Shown: positions 1 to 9,288 of the stretch, one piece after another
Layout of the letters: the number at the start of each line of letters is the position of its first letter
How positions within the stretch are numbered: position 1 is the first letter of the stretch
NCBI GenBank assembly: GCA_964430755.1
Contig: CAYSFT010000004.1
Coordinates: 5,391-69,390, forward strand
Source of the DNA: Flemingiibacterium sp964430755
GTDB taxonomy: Bacteria > Bacillota > Clostridia > Oscillospirales > CAG-272
Length of the DNA: 64,000 nt
Reading direction: 5' to 3'
Position numbers and translations under genes: made by a program
The notes under the pieces: model-generated
Told to the model about the DNA's origin: nothing
Databases searched by the model: none
The model's input: only the letters and a program-made list of their open reading frames with translations

Positions 1-1188
1 AGATTCACCGCTCAGATGAGAACGACCAATGAAGGCGAAATGAGCATGATTCGTCTCAGCGTTGGTGATGACTTCGGCTCGGCAATGATCGACAACACAT
101 GGCGAACTGTTTCAATCACTATCACTGTTCCCAAGACTATGGACTTTGCTCTGAAGATTTACGGCGGTCCGATGAAGAACAACACAAAGGACTATGAATT
201 CAGAAACGCACGCTTCATGGATGTGAACTATGTTCCCACAGAGGAAAACCTCTATGAAAACGGTACATTCAACAATGAAGCAACTGTCAGCGGCGAATGG
301 AAGATGGGTTACGGTGCAGGCGACATCAGTGTTAACACCGATGAGGGCGGAAACAAGTATCTCACATCGAAGAACCGCAAGGATTCCGATGCGCCGATCG
401 TTCTCTCGCTCGTATATTCGGCAGTTCCCGGAAATGTATATACAATTTCGTATGATATCAGAACAAGTAACGCGGGCGAAGCAATGAATATCCGCACGGC
501 AATCGGTACTGATATTGACACACTTTCGATTCTTTCCGAAAGCCATGCAATAACCGATGAATGGACTCGCGTTGAGTACACCTTCATTCCGCTTTCAACC
601 AAGGCACTCAACCTCTGGATAAACGGTGTTCAGGATGATACCTCCTTCGATATTGACAATGTTTCAATCGTCAAGAACGAGGATATCTCCGCGGCGATCC
701 CCGAGGGCGGCAAATATTACCTTGGCGGCGACTTCGAGAATGCCGAAACAGCTCTTGACGGTTGGTCAATCGCAGAGGGTACGGGCGTTATCGGAATCGC
801 ATCTGAGGACGGTAACAGTTACCTCACAATAACCGACCGCAAGGATTCTACGATTCCTGCAACCCTCACCACCGGATATCCGGTAATTGTCGGCAGAACA
901 TACAGAATCGCTTATGACGCGAGAACGTCCAACGCAGGCGAAACCATACATGGACGTGCATCGTTCCTTCTTGAAGGTACGACATATGATCTTAAGCTCG
1001 TTGAAGGCCTTGTCGGAGAAGAAAGAAAGTATCTGCCCTGGTATACAAACGAATGGGAACATTACGAATTTGAAATTACCGTGGATAAGCCCGGCGAGCT
1101 CGTATTCCAGCTTAAGGGCGGTCCGAGAGGCGAGCCCGATAACAAGCATTTCGACGTTGATAATCTTGTGATTGAGCTTGTTGACTGA
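1..1188 (+). CDS. C-terminal part of a carbohydrate-binding-module protein (truncated by window edge)
   Basis: The reading frame is already open at base 1, so the ATG at 16 is probably internal and the N-terminus lies outside the window. The visible part holds successive beta-sandwich modules of the CBM4/9 type, each opening with a short Asn/Gly-rich motif (ENLYENGTFN near residue 80, YYLGGDFEN near residue 240) and closing with a FDVDN or FDIDN strand. These modules normally bind soluble glycan chains in extracellular enzymes. No catalytic domain is visible. The stop is about 120 bases before the next gene, which begins with a similar module, so the two are probably functionally linked. The exact ligand and any missing enzymatic domain cannot be told from here. 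Confidence 0.75.
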   Translation, partial: RFTAQMRTTNEGEMSMIRLSVGDDFGSAMIDNTWRTVSITITVPKTMDFALKIYGGPMKNNTKDYEFRNARFMDVNYVPTEENLYENGTFNNEATVSGEWKMGYGAGDISVNTDEGGNKYLTSKNRKDSDAPIVLSLVYSAVPGNVYTISYDIRTSNAGEAMNIRTAIGTDIDTLSILSESHAITDEWTRVEYTFIPLSTKALNLWINGVQDDTSFDIDNVSIVKNEDISAAIPEGGKYYLGGDFENAETALDGWSIAEGTGVIGIASEDGNSYLTITDRKDSTIPATLTTGYPVIVGRTYRIAYDARTSNAGETIHGRASFLLEGTTYDLKLVEGLVGEERKYLPWYTNEWEHYEFEITVDKPGELVFQLKGGPRGEPDNKHFDVDNLVIELVD

Positions 1189-1307
1189 TAGCTTTAAACA
1201 CCTTTTGCAGTCAGGTCCCGGTCACTGTATCGGGGCTTGGCAGCAAGTTACGTCCACCGTAAGGGACGAGAAAGGAAACCTTTTTAAAGGTTACAGTTAC
1301 AAAAATT
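1189..1307 (+). other. Structured intergenic leader between the first two genes
   Basis: This 119-base gap can fold. CCCGGT (1217-1222) pairs with ATCGGG (1229-1234) around CACTGT, and GTCCC (1215-1219) could alternatively pair with GGGAC (1263-1267). AACCTTT/AAAGGTT (1277-1292) forms a small palindrome that would cover the only purine-rich stretch before the ATG at 1308. No promoter with both hexamers was seen. It may be a leader controlling the second gene, but no known riboswitch class is matched over its whole length. Confidence 0.35.
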
Positions 1308-3556
1308 ATGAAAAAAGAATTTTATCGGCAGTTCTTACCGTTTTGATGACTTGCACGATGTTCACTGTGTTTGGAACAGGTGCGGCTGCGGCAGGCGGTC
1401 TTCCGCTCTCGATTACAGAGCCGCTTCCGGAAGGAGACCTTTTCCAGAACGGCGAATTTGACAAAGCAAGTGTCCTTCGCGCAAACTGGGCAGCAAACGG
1501 ACAGACTATCAATCAGATCAAGGATGCAAACGGCACATATCTTGAGATGACCGACATCAGATTTCCCGATACCGGTTTTGACTATTGGCCGTCTTACTTT
1601 GTCTATGCCGGAACATATAAGTTCACCGGATATTTCAGAACAGCAAATCCCGGCGAGATCGCGCTTCTCCAGACTCAGTTCTGGTATAACGACGGAACAA
1701 TGGCAAATCACTATACCCAGATCTACATTGATAACAATTGGCTCAAGGTTGAAATCTACATAAAGCTCGAAAAGGAGCTGACTTACATCAAGTTCCGCGG
1801 CGGCGCATTTAACGAATGTATTCAGTCGTTCTGCGTTGACAACTTCTCGATGGTTCCGATTGCCGAGGAGGATTATCCCGCAGCACCTGCAACCGTTTTC
1901 GGTGACAACCTTGGTCTTAGCCGTCAGGAGTATTCCGAGCTGAGCTTCACCAAGATGGAGATCTACGATGACTTCAAAAAATATGATCCCGAATATGAAA
2001 AGCAGTTCGAGGTTAACGGTATTATTCTGAATCATGACTGTACAAACTTCCTTAAATGGGTAGGTCAGTATGACATGGATGCCAAAGACATCATCGCTTA
2101 TGCAAAGCAGTTTGAAGGCACACATATTACCGACTACATGATAAACGTCAGCGAGCAGGGAACAACTGTGTATCCGTCCAGCGTATTTGAAGATTATTCC
2201 GAAAGATACCTTACAACGGAAATAGCCGGTGTACCCACCGATTTCACAAATGACAGCTATATGAAAGCCGCATATGACCTTCTTGTCAACAAGGGCACTG
2301 ACTATGTTGGACTTTTGTGTGAAACATTCCCGACGATTGGAATCAATCCGTGGCTTTCGTTCCGTATGAACGATATTCACGATCAGAAGGTGTCCCTCGA
2401 GGCAAACAAGCCGAATGCCCTGATTGCGGAGTTTTACTATACAAGACCTGACCTTTACAGAGTCAAACACCGCACCAGAAGCTATACGGATATGGGACTT
2501 AACTTTGAATATGAAGAAGTCCGCGAGATGATGCTTGCTCATATAAACGATGCACTGAATTCATACGATGTTTACGGAATTGAGCTTGACTATCAGCGCG
2601 AAATCAGACTTTTCAGCATCGGCGGCGAATATAACGGACTTGACATCCTCAATGAGTTCATGCGCGAGGTTGATGCTCTTGTTGCAGTATATGAGGAAAA
2701 GTACGGTCACGAAATAAAGACCGGCGTTCGCGTTGCATCCGATATTCAGACGAACTACGATTTCGGTCTTGATGTTATAACATGGGCACACGAGGGACTT
2801 GTTGACCTCGTAATCCCCACCGGACGCTTTGAATCTCTCGATTTTGACACTCCGACACGAACCTGGTCCGCGCTCCTTAAGCCTCTCGGCATCGAGCTTG
2901 CTCCCTGTCATGAGCAGCAATTGAAGACCGCAGAAAAAGGCGCGACTTATCAGACATACAACTTCACATCCCGTACCGGCTTTGCGGCGAACGCATTCTC
3001 CCAGGGCGCAGACAAGATAGCTCTCTTCAACTATTTCCTCGCGCCGAACGCTCTCACCGCCGAAAGTGAAAAGTGGACATATAATTCCGATCTCTTCTCG
3101 ATTCTCTCCGGACGCGGCGCATGGAACTACCTCACAACAGTTGGTTCCTATGATAAGCTCATGACCGTTGACCGCAGATGCTTCCCCGGTTATCAGGACA
3201 CTGCTGCCGAGTGGAATGGACATCACTCACAGCTTCCGCTCGAGGTGAAGGAGAACACATTCACGCAAATCAGAATTCCTGTTGGTGACATTCCCGAGGG
3301 TGCAAAGGTGACCTTCAAGATCTCCTATAACAGCAAGATGCTTCCCGAGGTGCTCCCAACTGTATATGTGAATTCCGAGCTTTGCACATATATCGGAACA
3401 GAAAAGTGCAGAGACGTTTTCACAACTGATACACTCCTTTGCTATGAGGTTCCCGTCTCAGCTCACGATGACACATACGTAACCGCAGAGATATTCTGTA
3501 AGGATTACGGCTTCACCGCAGAACACGCAGAGGTTTATATAAAGGTTGCAGATTAA
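1308..3556 (+). CDS. Exported CBM plus glycoside-hydrolase-like TIM-barrel protein; start codon out of frame
   Basis: The frame encodes a signal peptide (KRILSAVLTVLMTCTMF... ending near an AAAA stretch), one CBM4/9-like module (LFQNGEFD to FCVDNFSM), a large TIM-barrel-like domain and a C-terminal beta domain. The barrel carries family motifs NPWLSFRMND and GIELDYQRE; the Glu/Asp of the latter sit like acid residues at the end of a barrel strand. It resembles uncharacterised family-10-like (GHL10/DUF187-type) glycosidases, but the substrate is unknown. The ATG at 1308 followed by six A's is one base out of frame with the signal peptide; one extra A would give a normal MKKRIL start. The frame is open back to 1172, but only TTG codons are available there, far upstream and with no fitting ribosome site. 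A close paralogue begins at 30534. Confidence 0.75.
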
Positions 3557-3564
3557 TTCCGATG

Positions 3565-3594
3565 CGCACGGGGTTTTATGGCTCCGTGCGTTTT
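3565..3594 (+). terminator. Rho-independent terminator after the first exported hydrolase-like gene
   Basis: CGCACGG (3565-3571) pairs with CCGTGCG (3584-3590) and is followed by TTTT. It lies nine bases after the stop. A nearly identical hairpin follows the paralogue at 33682-33716. Since the next gene starts only 26 bases later, some read-through is likely. Confidence 0.8.
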
Positions 3595-3619
3595 CAAAAA
3601 TTGATTGGAGAAGAATATT

Positions 3620-5170
3620 ATGAAGGGAATTATTATAAATTCCGACAGTGACGGCATTCTCAAATATATCGGTGCCAAGGCAGCACTGCCGACATCCGTC
3701 GAAGATATCCGTCATTTCGCAAGAGAATTTGCGAACACTCATGTCACCGATTACTTTATGTGTGTTGCTTCGCAGTTAACAACCTTTCCGTCCGAGAAAT
3801 ATACCAGTCTTCTTGACAAATATCATATGAAAGAGGAAAACGGTGTTCCCGTTGACTATACAGAGGTCAGAACCTTTAAGGGCGCACATATTGTGTTTGA
3901 TGAGCTTAAAGTCGATCATAATCAGATCATGATCGAGGAATTTAAAAAGGTCGGTATCAATCCGTGGATATCCTTTCGCATGAACGACTACCATGATCGC
4001 GGTGCCGATGCAAAGACAGGCGGCTATCTGCCCGATTTCTATCACGAGCATCCCGAATACCGTATCTCACAGCTTCCTCCTGGATTTACCGGTTACGGAC
4101 GCGACAGAGCGTTTGATTTCTCATATGCCGAGATTCGTGAATATCAGTTTGGTATGATCGAGGAATCACTTGAGCGTTACGACTGCTTTGGTATCGAGCT
4201 TGACTTTCTGCGAAGCCCGTACTATTTCGCATACGGTATGGAATATGACGGTGTTGAATTGATGAACGGCTTCATGCGTGATATTGATGCACTCGTCAAA
4301 AGATATGAGGAAAAATACGGCCATGAGATAAAGATCGCCGTGCGCGTTCCTGCCGATATTCAGACCTGCTTTGAGCACGGAATGGACGTTATGCAATGGG
4401 TTCGCGACGGAATTGTTGACATGGTATGCCCGGGAAGCTTCCTCTTTATTGATAACGATATACCCGTAAAGCTTTGGGCAAATCTTGTGAAACCGTACGG
4501 CGCTCTACTTGCTCCGTGTCTTGAGATCATGTATCTTTCGCCGTATCCGGGAGCACCCAAGGTTGAGCCTAACACCGAAACCTTCGCGGCATTTGCATCA
4601 AACATATACGATCAGGGTGCAGATAAGCTCTATGTATACAATTATTTCCTTAGTAATGTTCACATAAATTTCGACAAAGAATCGGAGCTTAACTTCGATC
4701 CGAATACACGATTCTGGGAGCTTCCGATATATTGGGCACTGATCAATACGCTCGGGGAACCCGATGCAGTTCAGAAGCTGAATCGCCGTCATGTTGTAAC
4801 ATTCAATGACGTTAAATCCTTCTATGTACGCATGAATCCGGGACAGCAGCTTCCCATGCACTTTGATAAGGCTCATGTTGCAAACAGTGCCAAGGTTTCC
4901 GTCGGTGATATTCCCGAGGGTGCGGAGCTTACTCTGCGTTTCGCGGTTTCGGACGTTGAAGCGGCACTCGCAGATCCGCCGAGAATCTATATCAATGCTT
5001 CGCGCTGTGAATACATCGGAACCGAGCAGGACGACCGTTTCGCGAAGTCAACCGTGCTTTGCTATTCGATTCCAAAGGAAGCACATTTTCATCAGCTTTG
5101 CCCGAGATTCTCGTTTGCGCACGACAATTCGATTGTATATCTTGAAATATACGTAAAGGTGACGGAGTGA
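3620..5170 (+). CDS. Cytoplasmic glycoside-hydrolase-like TIM-barrel protein
   Basis: This 516-residue protein is the catalytic and C-terminal part of the same family as its upstream neighbour, without signal peptide or binding module, so it should act inside the cell. Shared motifs are NPWISFRMND, GIELDFLRS (near residue 190), KYGHEIKIAVRVP and a C-terminal beta domain beginning VGDIPEGAELTL. The ATG at 3620 is preferred to the TTG at 3605 because GGAG at 3607-3610 stands nine bases before it. An exported plus a cytoplasmic member suggests that a glycan is cut outside and finished inside, or that the two act on different linkages. The family is seen in many uncharacterised Firmicutes, Planctomycetes and Lentisphaerae proteins; glycosidase activity is inferred from fold-like motifs only. 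Confidence 0.75.
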   Translation: MKGIIINSDSDGILKYIGAKAALPTSVEDIRHFAREFANTHVTDYFMCVASQLTTFPSEKYTSLLDKYHMKEENGVPVDYTEVRTFKGAHIVFDELKVDHNQIMIEEFKKVGINPWISFRMNDYHDRGADAKTGGYLPDFYHEHPEYRISQLPPGFTGYGRDRAFDFSYAEIREYQFGMIEESLERYDCFGIELDFLRSPYYFAYGMEYDGVELMNGFMRDIDALVKRYEEKYGHEIKIAVRVPADIQTCFEHGMDVMQWVRDGIVDMVCPGSFLFIDNDIPVKLWANLVKPYGALLAPCLEIMYLSPYPGAPKVEPNTETFAAFASNIYDQGADKLYVYNYFLSNVHINFDKESELNFDPNTRFWELPIYWALINTLGEPDAVQKLNRRHVVTFNDVKSFYVRMNPGQQLPMHFDKAHVANSAKVSVGDIPEGAELTLRFAVSDVEAALADPPRIYINASRCEYIGTEQDDRFAKSTVLCYSIPKEAHFHQLCPRFSFAHDNSIVYLEIYVKVTE

Positions 5171-5211
5171 GTGCTTCGGATCATAAAGCAATGTCATGCG
5201 AACAGTAAAAT

Positions 5212-5259
5212 AAAAAATACGCCACTTTGCAAGCTTATTTCACTTGCCGGGTGGCGTAT
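5212..5259 (-). terminator. Terminator between convergent genes
   Basis: ATACGCCAC (5217-5225) pairs with GTGGCGTAT (5251-5259). Read on the minus strand the stem is followed by six T's (plus-strand A's 5212-5217), ending the SLH gene and the whole capsule locus. Read on the plus strand the trailing bases are less T-rich, so it may serve weakly there. Confidence 0.75.
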
Positions 5260-5307
5260 CGTTCTTTTGATGGAAATATTACTTTTTGAGTTTAAATTAC
5301 GTTACTT

Positions 5308-6798
5308 TTATCCCTGATCGGGTACTGGCATATTTGCAATCAGCCATTTCGTAAGTTCCTCCGGGAAAGCGAAGCTCTTGAAGAAGGCATCCTGCAATTC
5401 CTTGGGCAGAGCCTCAACCTCTTCCCATGTATACTCGGACAGCTGTTTTTCGCCGTTTTCCCACGGCAGCTCGCTCGAAGAATCAGCTCCGGGCTGAACG
5501 CGGTTATACCATGCGTTGAAATCCGCGAGACTTGAAAAGCTCTCATAGAACGCAAGCTGCTGCTCCTTGGTCAGAGCATTGTATTCTTCCCAAGTGTATT
5601 CAGACGGTTGTTTTTCACCGTTTTCCCACGGAAGATAAGTGTCAGGTGTTGGCTGAACACTGAGGAGCCATTCCATAAACTCTTCATTTGATTCAAACTT
5701 ATTGTGGAAGCTGTTCTTTTCATCCTCGGGCAGAGCATTGTAGTCTTCCCATGTATATTCAGATGGCTTCTTTTCGGTGGTACTGTTGTCGCCCTGATCT
5801 CCGTTTGGCTTATCATCAGGTTCATCGCTGCCATCGTCAGGCTCGGCATCAGGCTCATTGTCCTCAACCTTGCCCTCATTCTTAATCTCCGGATGCACCT
5901 TGTTGATCCATTCGGCTAAAAGCTCATGATTTTCAAAGCTTAAATAGAAAGCGTTCTTCATGTTGTTCGGCAACGCTTCATATTCTTCCCAGGTATATTC
6001 GGAAGGCTGTTTTCCGCCGTTCTCCCACGGCAATTCGAGAGGATCATTTTCAGCAGGCGGATTTTGTGTGTCGGGATTGGGTGTTGGCTTAGTTGTGTCC
6101 TGTTTAGTGTCCTGCGTGGTGTCCTTGTCCTCGGTCTCGCTTTCGGGAAGCTTTACTTCAATTCTGGCATCCTTATCGGTGAGTCTGCAGAGAACTTCCG
6201 CCGCTTCTGAACGCTTGAGTGCTTTTTCCGGAGCGAATGTGCCCTTGTCATCAATTCCGCAGAGAAGACCGAAGCTGAAGCAGTCGCGAACATAGTCCTT
6301 ATAATCGTCACCAATCTTGGAATAATCGGCAATCTGTGTGGTTTCAACACGCGCATTAAGGCTCTCGCCCATTTTTTCAACACAGCGGACGAGTATCATT
6401 GCCATTTCTTCACGCGTCATCGGCTTGTCAAGGTTACCGTTATCAAGCTCATTATCTTTTACGATGTCGTTGCTCAGGGCGAACAGATAATAATTGTTCC
6501 ACCATTTCACGGGATCGTTTTCGATGCTTTTTGCTTTCTCCGGGAAGGTTGCTCGCAGGGAAACGATGATGAACTCCGCTCTGGTCATTTCTTTATCGGG
6601 TGAGAATGTTCCAACGCCGTCAATCGGCTCGGTCGTTCCTCTGAAGAGACCTGCTTCGGTCATCTTCATTACCGTTTTGTATGCCCAATGATCTTCGGGC
6701 ACGTCAGAAAATTCTGTGACACCTGCGGCACTGAGCATTGTTGCCGCGAGGAGAAATGATGCCAGGGCAAGTGCAGACGATTTGATGAAATTTTTCAT
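5308..6798 (-). CDS. SLH-domain surface protein with four Trp/Tyr-rich C-terminal repeats
   Basis: The 496-residue protein has a signal peptide (MKNFIKSSALALASFLLAAT), three S-layer-homology modules (about residues 28-90, 95-150, 155-210; motif MTRAEF, TREEMA, KRSEAA) and an acidic, Thr/Pro/Asp-rich linker. Four copies of a repeat follow, built on PSEYTWEEY.ALP and a conserved Phe/Trp spacing (starting near 257, 344, 390 and 445). SLH modules bind pyruvylated secondary wall polymers non-covalently, so the repeats would face outward. The ATG at 6798 gives a normal signal peptide; an in-frame ATG at 6825 directly abuts AAAGGA with no spacer. It is last in the capsule gene run, 53 bases after the tyrosine phosphatase. 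The repeat has no function I recognise. Confidence 0.85.
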   Translation of the reverse strand: MKNFIKSSALALASFLLAATMLSAAGVTEFSDVPEDHWAYKTVMKMTEAGLFRGTTEPIDGVGTFSPDKEMTRAEFIIVSLRATFPEKAKSIENDPVKWWNNYYLFALSNDIVKDNELDNGNLDKPMTREEMAMILVRCVEKMGESLNARVETTQIADYSKIGDDYKDYVRDCFSFGLLCGIDDKGTFAPEKALKRSEAAEVLCRLTDKDARIEVKLPESETEDKDTTQDTKQDTTKPTPNPDTQNPPAENDPLELPWENGGKQPSEYTWEEYEALPNNMKNAFYLSFENHELLAEWINKVHPEIKNEGKVEDNEPDAEPDDGSDEPDDKPNGDQGDNSTTEKKPSEYTWEDYNALPEDEKNSFHNKFESNEEFMEWLLSVQPTPDTYLPWENGEKQPSEYTWEEYNALTKEQQLAFYESFSSLADFNAWYNRVQPGADSSSELPWENGEKQLSEYTWEEVEALPKELQDAFFKSFAFPEELTKWLIANMPVPDQG

Positions 6799-6851
6799 AA
6801 TTCTGAAATTTAGCCGTAAAGGCATTCCTTTCTAAATGATTATTTATGTGT

Positions 6852-8228
6852 TTATTCTTCAAGGAGAATTTTGCGTATGCTTTCGATCTCTTCGTTGCTG
6901 ACGCCGATTGAGAGAAGCCAACCTTCAACACGCTGCTTGGTGTTATCGCCCTCGAGGGATCTTATACGCTCGAGGAACGTGTCAAACTCAGCATAATTTA
7001 CATACGAATCGGTGAATGCGCTGAGCTCGTATTCCCTGTAAAGGTCAGCATCCGAAACACCGAGCATTGCCTCGATTAGATAGCAGACAGTTCCTGTTCT
7101 GTCTCGACCGTATGTACAGTGCATATAAATCGGGTAATTTTCCTCTTTGGCAAGGTCTGCGAAAATGCTTCGTATCACTGCAGCTCCGTCCTCGCTCAGA
7201 ATATCGGAGTACATCGGTGAATTATAGTATTTGTGTAAAACACCGTGTCCGAGTGCGTCTTTACCGTCCTTGTTGTCGGTTGACTGGCGAAGGTCGAGGT
7301 CAAAGCGGATTCCAAGATCATTTATCATCTGAGAGAAGCCTTTATCCGTAATGCAGTATGATGGTTCAACCGCACCGTCAAGCTCACATCCGCGATAGAG
7401 CAGTCCTTGACGAATTGCTTTTCCCCCCGTCGTTTCCCAACCGCCGATATCGCGCACATTAACGATACCATCGATGTTGAGAACTCGCGGTGAGACTTCG
7501 GTTTCAAAGCTTCCTGTTGTACCGACTTCACAGCCGTTTGTCAAGCGAAGATTAAGACGGTAATAATACTTTGTTCCGGTTTTCAGATTGTAGATTTCAA
7601 GCTCGTTTGTGTCAGCGTCGAGGTCATAGGTCTTTGCGTTTTCATATATGCTGTTTTCCGCAATGTCGAGACTTGCCGACGCAATGTCTGTGCCTGATGG
7701 CAGACCGGATACGTGGTAAACAAACTTGAATGGACGTCCCGAGTCGAGTCCGCCTGTGTAACCGTAAAACGCTCGGTATGCTTCAAGCGCGGTGCTGTTA
7801 TTTGTCGGATCAAGATAATATGCAATAGCATCGCTTATCAGCTGAATCTTTTCAGGGTACACCGAGGTTTCGATTTCAATTGTTGACTGTGTGAGCGTCG
7901 TCAGTTTATCGGGGGCGACGGTTGTATCCGACATTTTATCGCTTTTTGTGGCAAGCAGTATAAGCAATATAACCGAAACCGTACATGAGATAATATTTAT
8001 GATGACGCTCTTATATTTGCTAAAGAATTTTTTCAGCTTGTTTTTTGCAGAGTTTGACGTGCTGCTGTGAGCGCGGCGTTTTCGTCTGCTGTGATGGCTG
8101 TGGTGACTGTGATGATGGCTGCTGTGGCGATGGTGACTGCTGTGATGTTGGTGTGATTCCTCGGCAGGCGAAGTGGTCTTAGCTGTGTTTTCGTCGTCCG
8201 GGATGACTGTGATTTTGTTTTCATCCAT
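6852..8228 (-). CDS. Membrane-anchored tyrosine-protein phosphatase with His-rich cytoplasmic tail
   Basis: A 458-residue protein. Residues about 26-47 are a His/Ser tract, 48-73 are basic, and 74-93 form one membrane helix. A fibronectin-III-like region follows (about 150-250), then a phosphatase domain of the Y_phosphatase3 type, with NVRDIGG and the signature HCTYGRDRTG placing catalytic Cys near 371 and Arg near 377. Relatives hydrolyse phosphotyrosine or phosphoinositides. With this topology the domain lies outside the membrane, unlike the usual CpsB or Wzb role. GAGGC stands seven bases before the ATG. Its place between an acyltransferase and the SLH gene suggests envelope work, but the substrate is open. 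Confidence 0.85.
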   Translation of the reverse strand: MDENKITVIPDDENTAKTTSPAEESHQHHSSHHRHSSHHHSHHSHHSRRKRRAHSSTSNSAKNKLKKFFSKYKSVIINIISCTVSVILLILLATKSDKMSDTTVAPDKLTTLTQSTIEIETSVYPEKIQLISDAIAYYLDPTNNSTALEAYRAFYGYTGGLDSGRPFKFVYHVSGLPSGTDIASASLDIAENSIYENAKTYDLDADTNELEIYNLKTGTKYYYRLNLRLTNGCEVGTTGSFETEVSPRVLNIDGIVNVRDIGGWETTGGKAIRQGLLYRGCELDGAVEPSYCITDKGFSQMINDLGIRFDLDLRQSTDNKDGKDALGHGVLHKYYNSPMYSDILSEDGAAVIRSIFADLAKEENYPIYMHCTYGRDRTGTVCYLIEAMLGVSDADLYREYELSAFTDSYVNYAEFDTFLERIRSLEGDNTKQRVEGWLLSIGVSNEEIESIRKILLEE

Positions 8229-8253
8229 GTGTTTTGCCTCATTTTGTTGTTTG

Positions 8254-9288
8254 TCAGCAGATGTATTTGAATATGCTGAGCTTTGTGTGTTCCTTTATGA
8301 ATATAACAATCATTCCGACGGTTATTGACGCCGCAATTGTTATAATAAGCTTTGTCGGTTCATATATGATGTCAGGTGTCGGGAAAAGCTTGAGCGCGTA
8401 ACCGACGATACGTCCGACACAACCGTGGGTTACATAGATAAGTACTCCAAGCTCGCGGATACGGATTTTGCTTTTGAACGTGTGCTTGTTTTTTTGAACA
8501 AGCAGAAAAATTATCGGGCAGAGAAATGCGAGCATTATGTAACAGTCGTCTGTGAAGGCTGATTTGATATGTAGTATTATAAAAAGCTCCAGTATGAGAA
8601 GTATTCCCGAGAGGGCAGCGAAAATGGCAAGAGTGCCGTTTTTTATTTTTGGCGCTTTCTCCGCCAAGAGTCTGCCGAGCGATATCCAGAAGAGTGCAAC
8701 CGGAAAGCCGGTGTAAATATAAAGTCCCGTCAATTCATGATATCCGTTTGCGATGCCATATACAATAGAGCCTGCATTAAACAGATTGCCGTAATTGGTT
8801 GTCAGGCAACAGAGAATATATATTGGTAGCATTAATATTGCAAGCCATATTGACGGGATTTTCTTCGACAGCAAAAATACGGCGACAAGACCGATAACAA
8901 GTGCAACGATGTACCATGAGCCGGTAAAACCGCTTCCGAGCAGAATATCCTTTACAGCAGCCCATGCTCCATCGGGAAAAAAGTCATGGTGATATCCTCT
9001 CATAAAGATTACAAGCGGCAGCTGCACCACCGACCAGATTAAATACAACAGTAAATTACGTTTCACCGTGTGAAACAGAGCTTTATTTTTCTCCTTTTCG
9101 GAGCCTGCCTTTTTTATTTTTGAAAAGAAGAAATAGCTCGAAATAATGAAAAACAACGGCACAGCCGTCCGAAGTACAGGCGAAAGAAATGTCTTGTCTA
9201 TTCCCGAATGAATAATCACAACCAATATAGCAAGTACAAGCTTCAGGATGTCAATCGCATTGTATTCCCTGCAGGAAATATTTCTCAC
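8254..9288 (-). CDS. Membrane acyltransferase family 3 (O-acetyltransferase-like)
   Basis: The 344-residue protein has about ten hydrophobic helices. It begins with the acyltransferase-3 pattern: AIDILKLVLAILVVIIHSG gives the conserved His in helix 1, followed by RTAVPLFFIISSYFF. Family members move acetyl or other acyl groups onto surface sugars. It starts within the stop of the preceding glycosyltransferase (ATGA, 9285-9288), so the two are translationally coupled and it probably decorates the polysaccharide made by this locus. The acyl donor and position cannot be inferred. Confidence 0.85.
   Translation of the reverse strand: MRNISCREYNAIDILKLVLAILVVIIHSGIDKTFLSPVLRTAVPLFFIISSYFFFSKIKKAGSEKEKNKALFHTVKRNLLLYLIWSVVQLPLVIFMRGYHHDFFPDGAWAAVKDILLGSGFTGSWYIVALVIGLVAVFLLSKKIPSIWLAILMLPIYILCCLTTNYGNLFNAGSIVYGIANGYHELTGLYIYTGFPVALFWISLGRLLAEKAPKIKNGTLAIFAALSGILLILELFIILHIKSAFTDDCYIMLAFLCPIIFLLVQKNKHTFKSKIRIRELGVLIYVTHGCVGRIVGYALKLFPTPDIIYEPTKLIITIAASITVGMIVIFIKEHTKLSIFKYIC

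Noticed and set aside
1322..2542. 406-codon open frame on the minus strand
   Set aside because: It is antisense to the exported hydrolase-like gene, with no ribosome site or domain and a composition typical of shadow frames.
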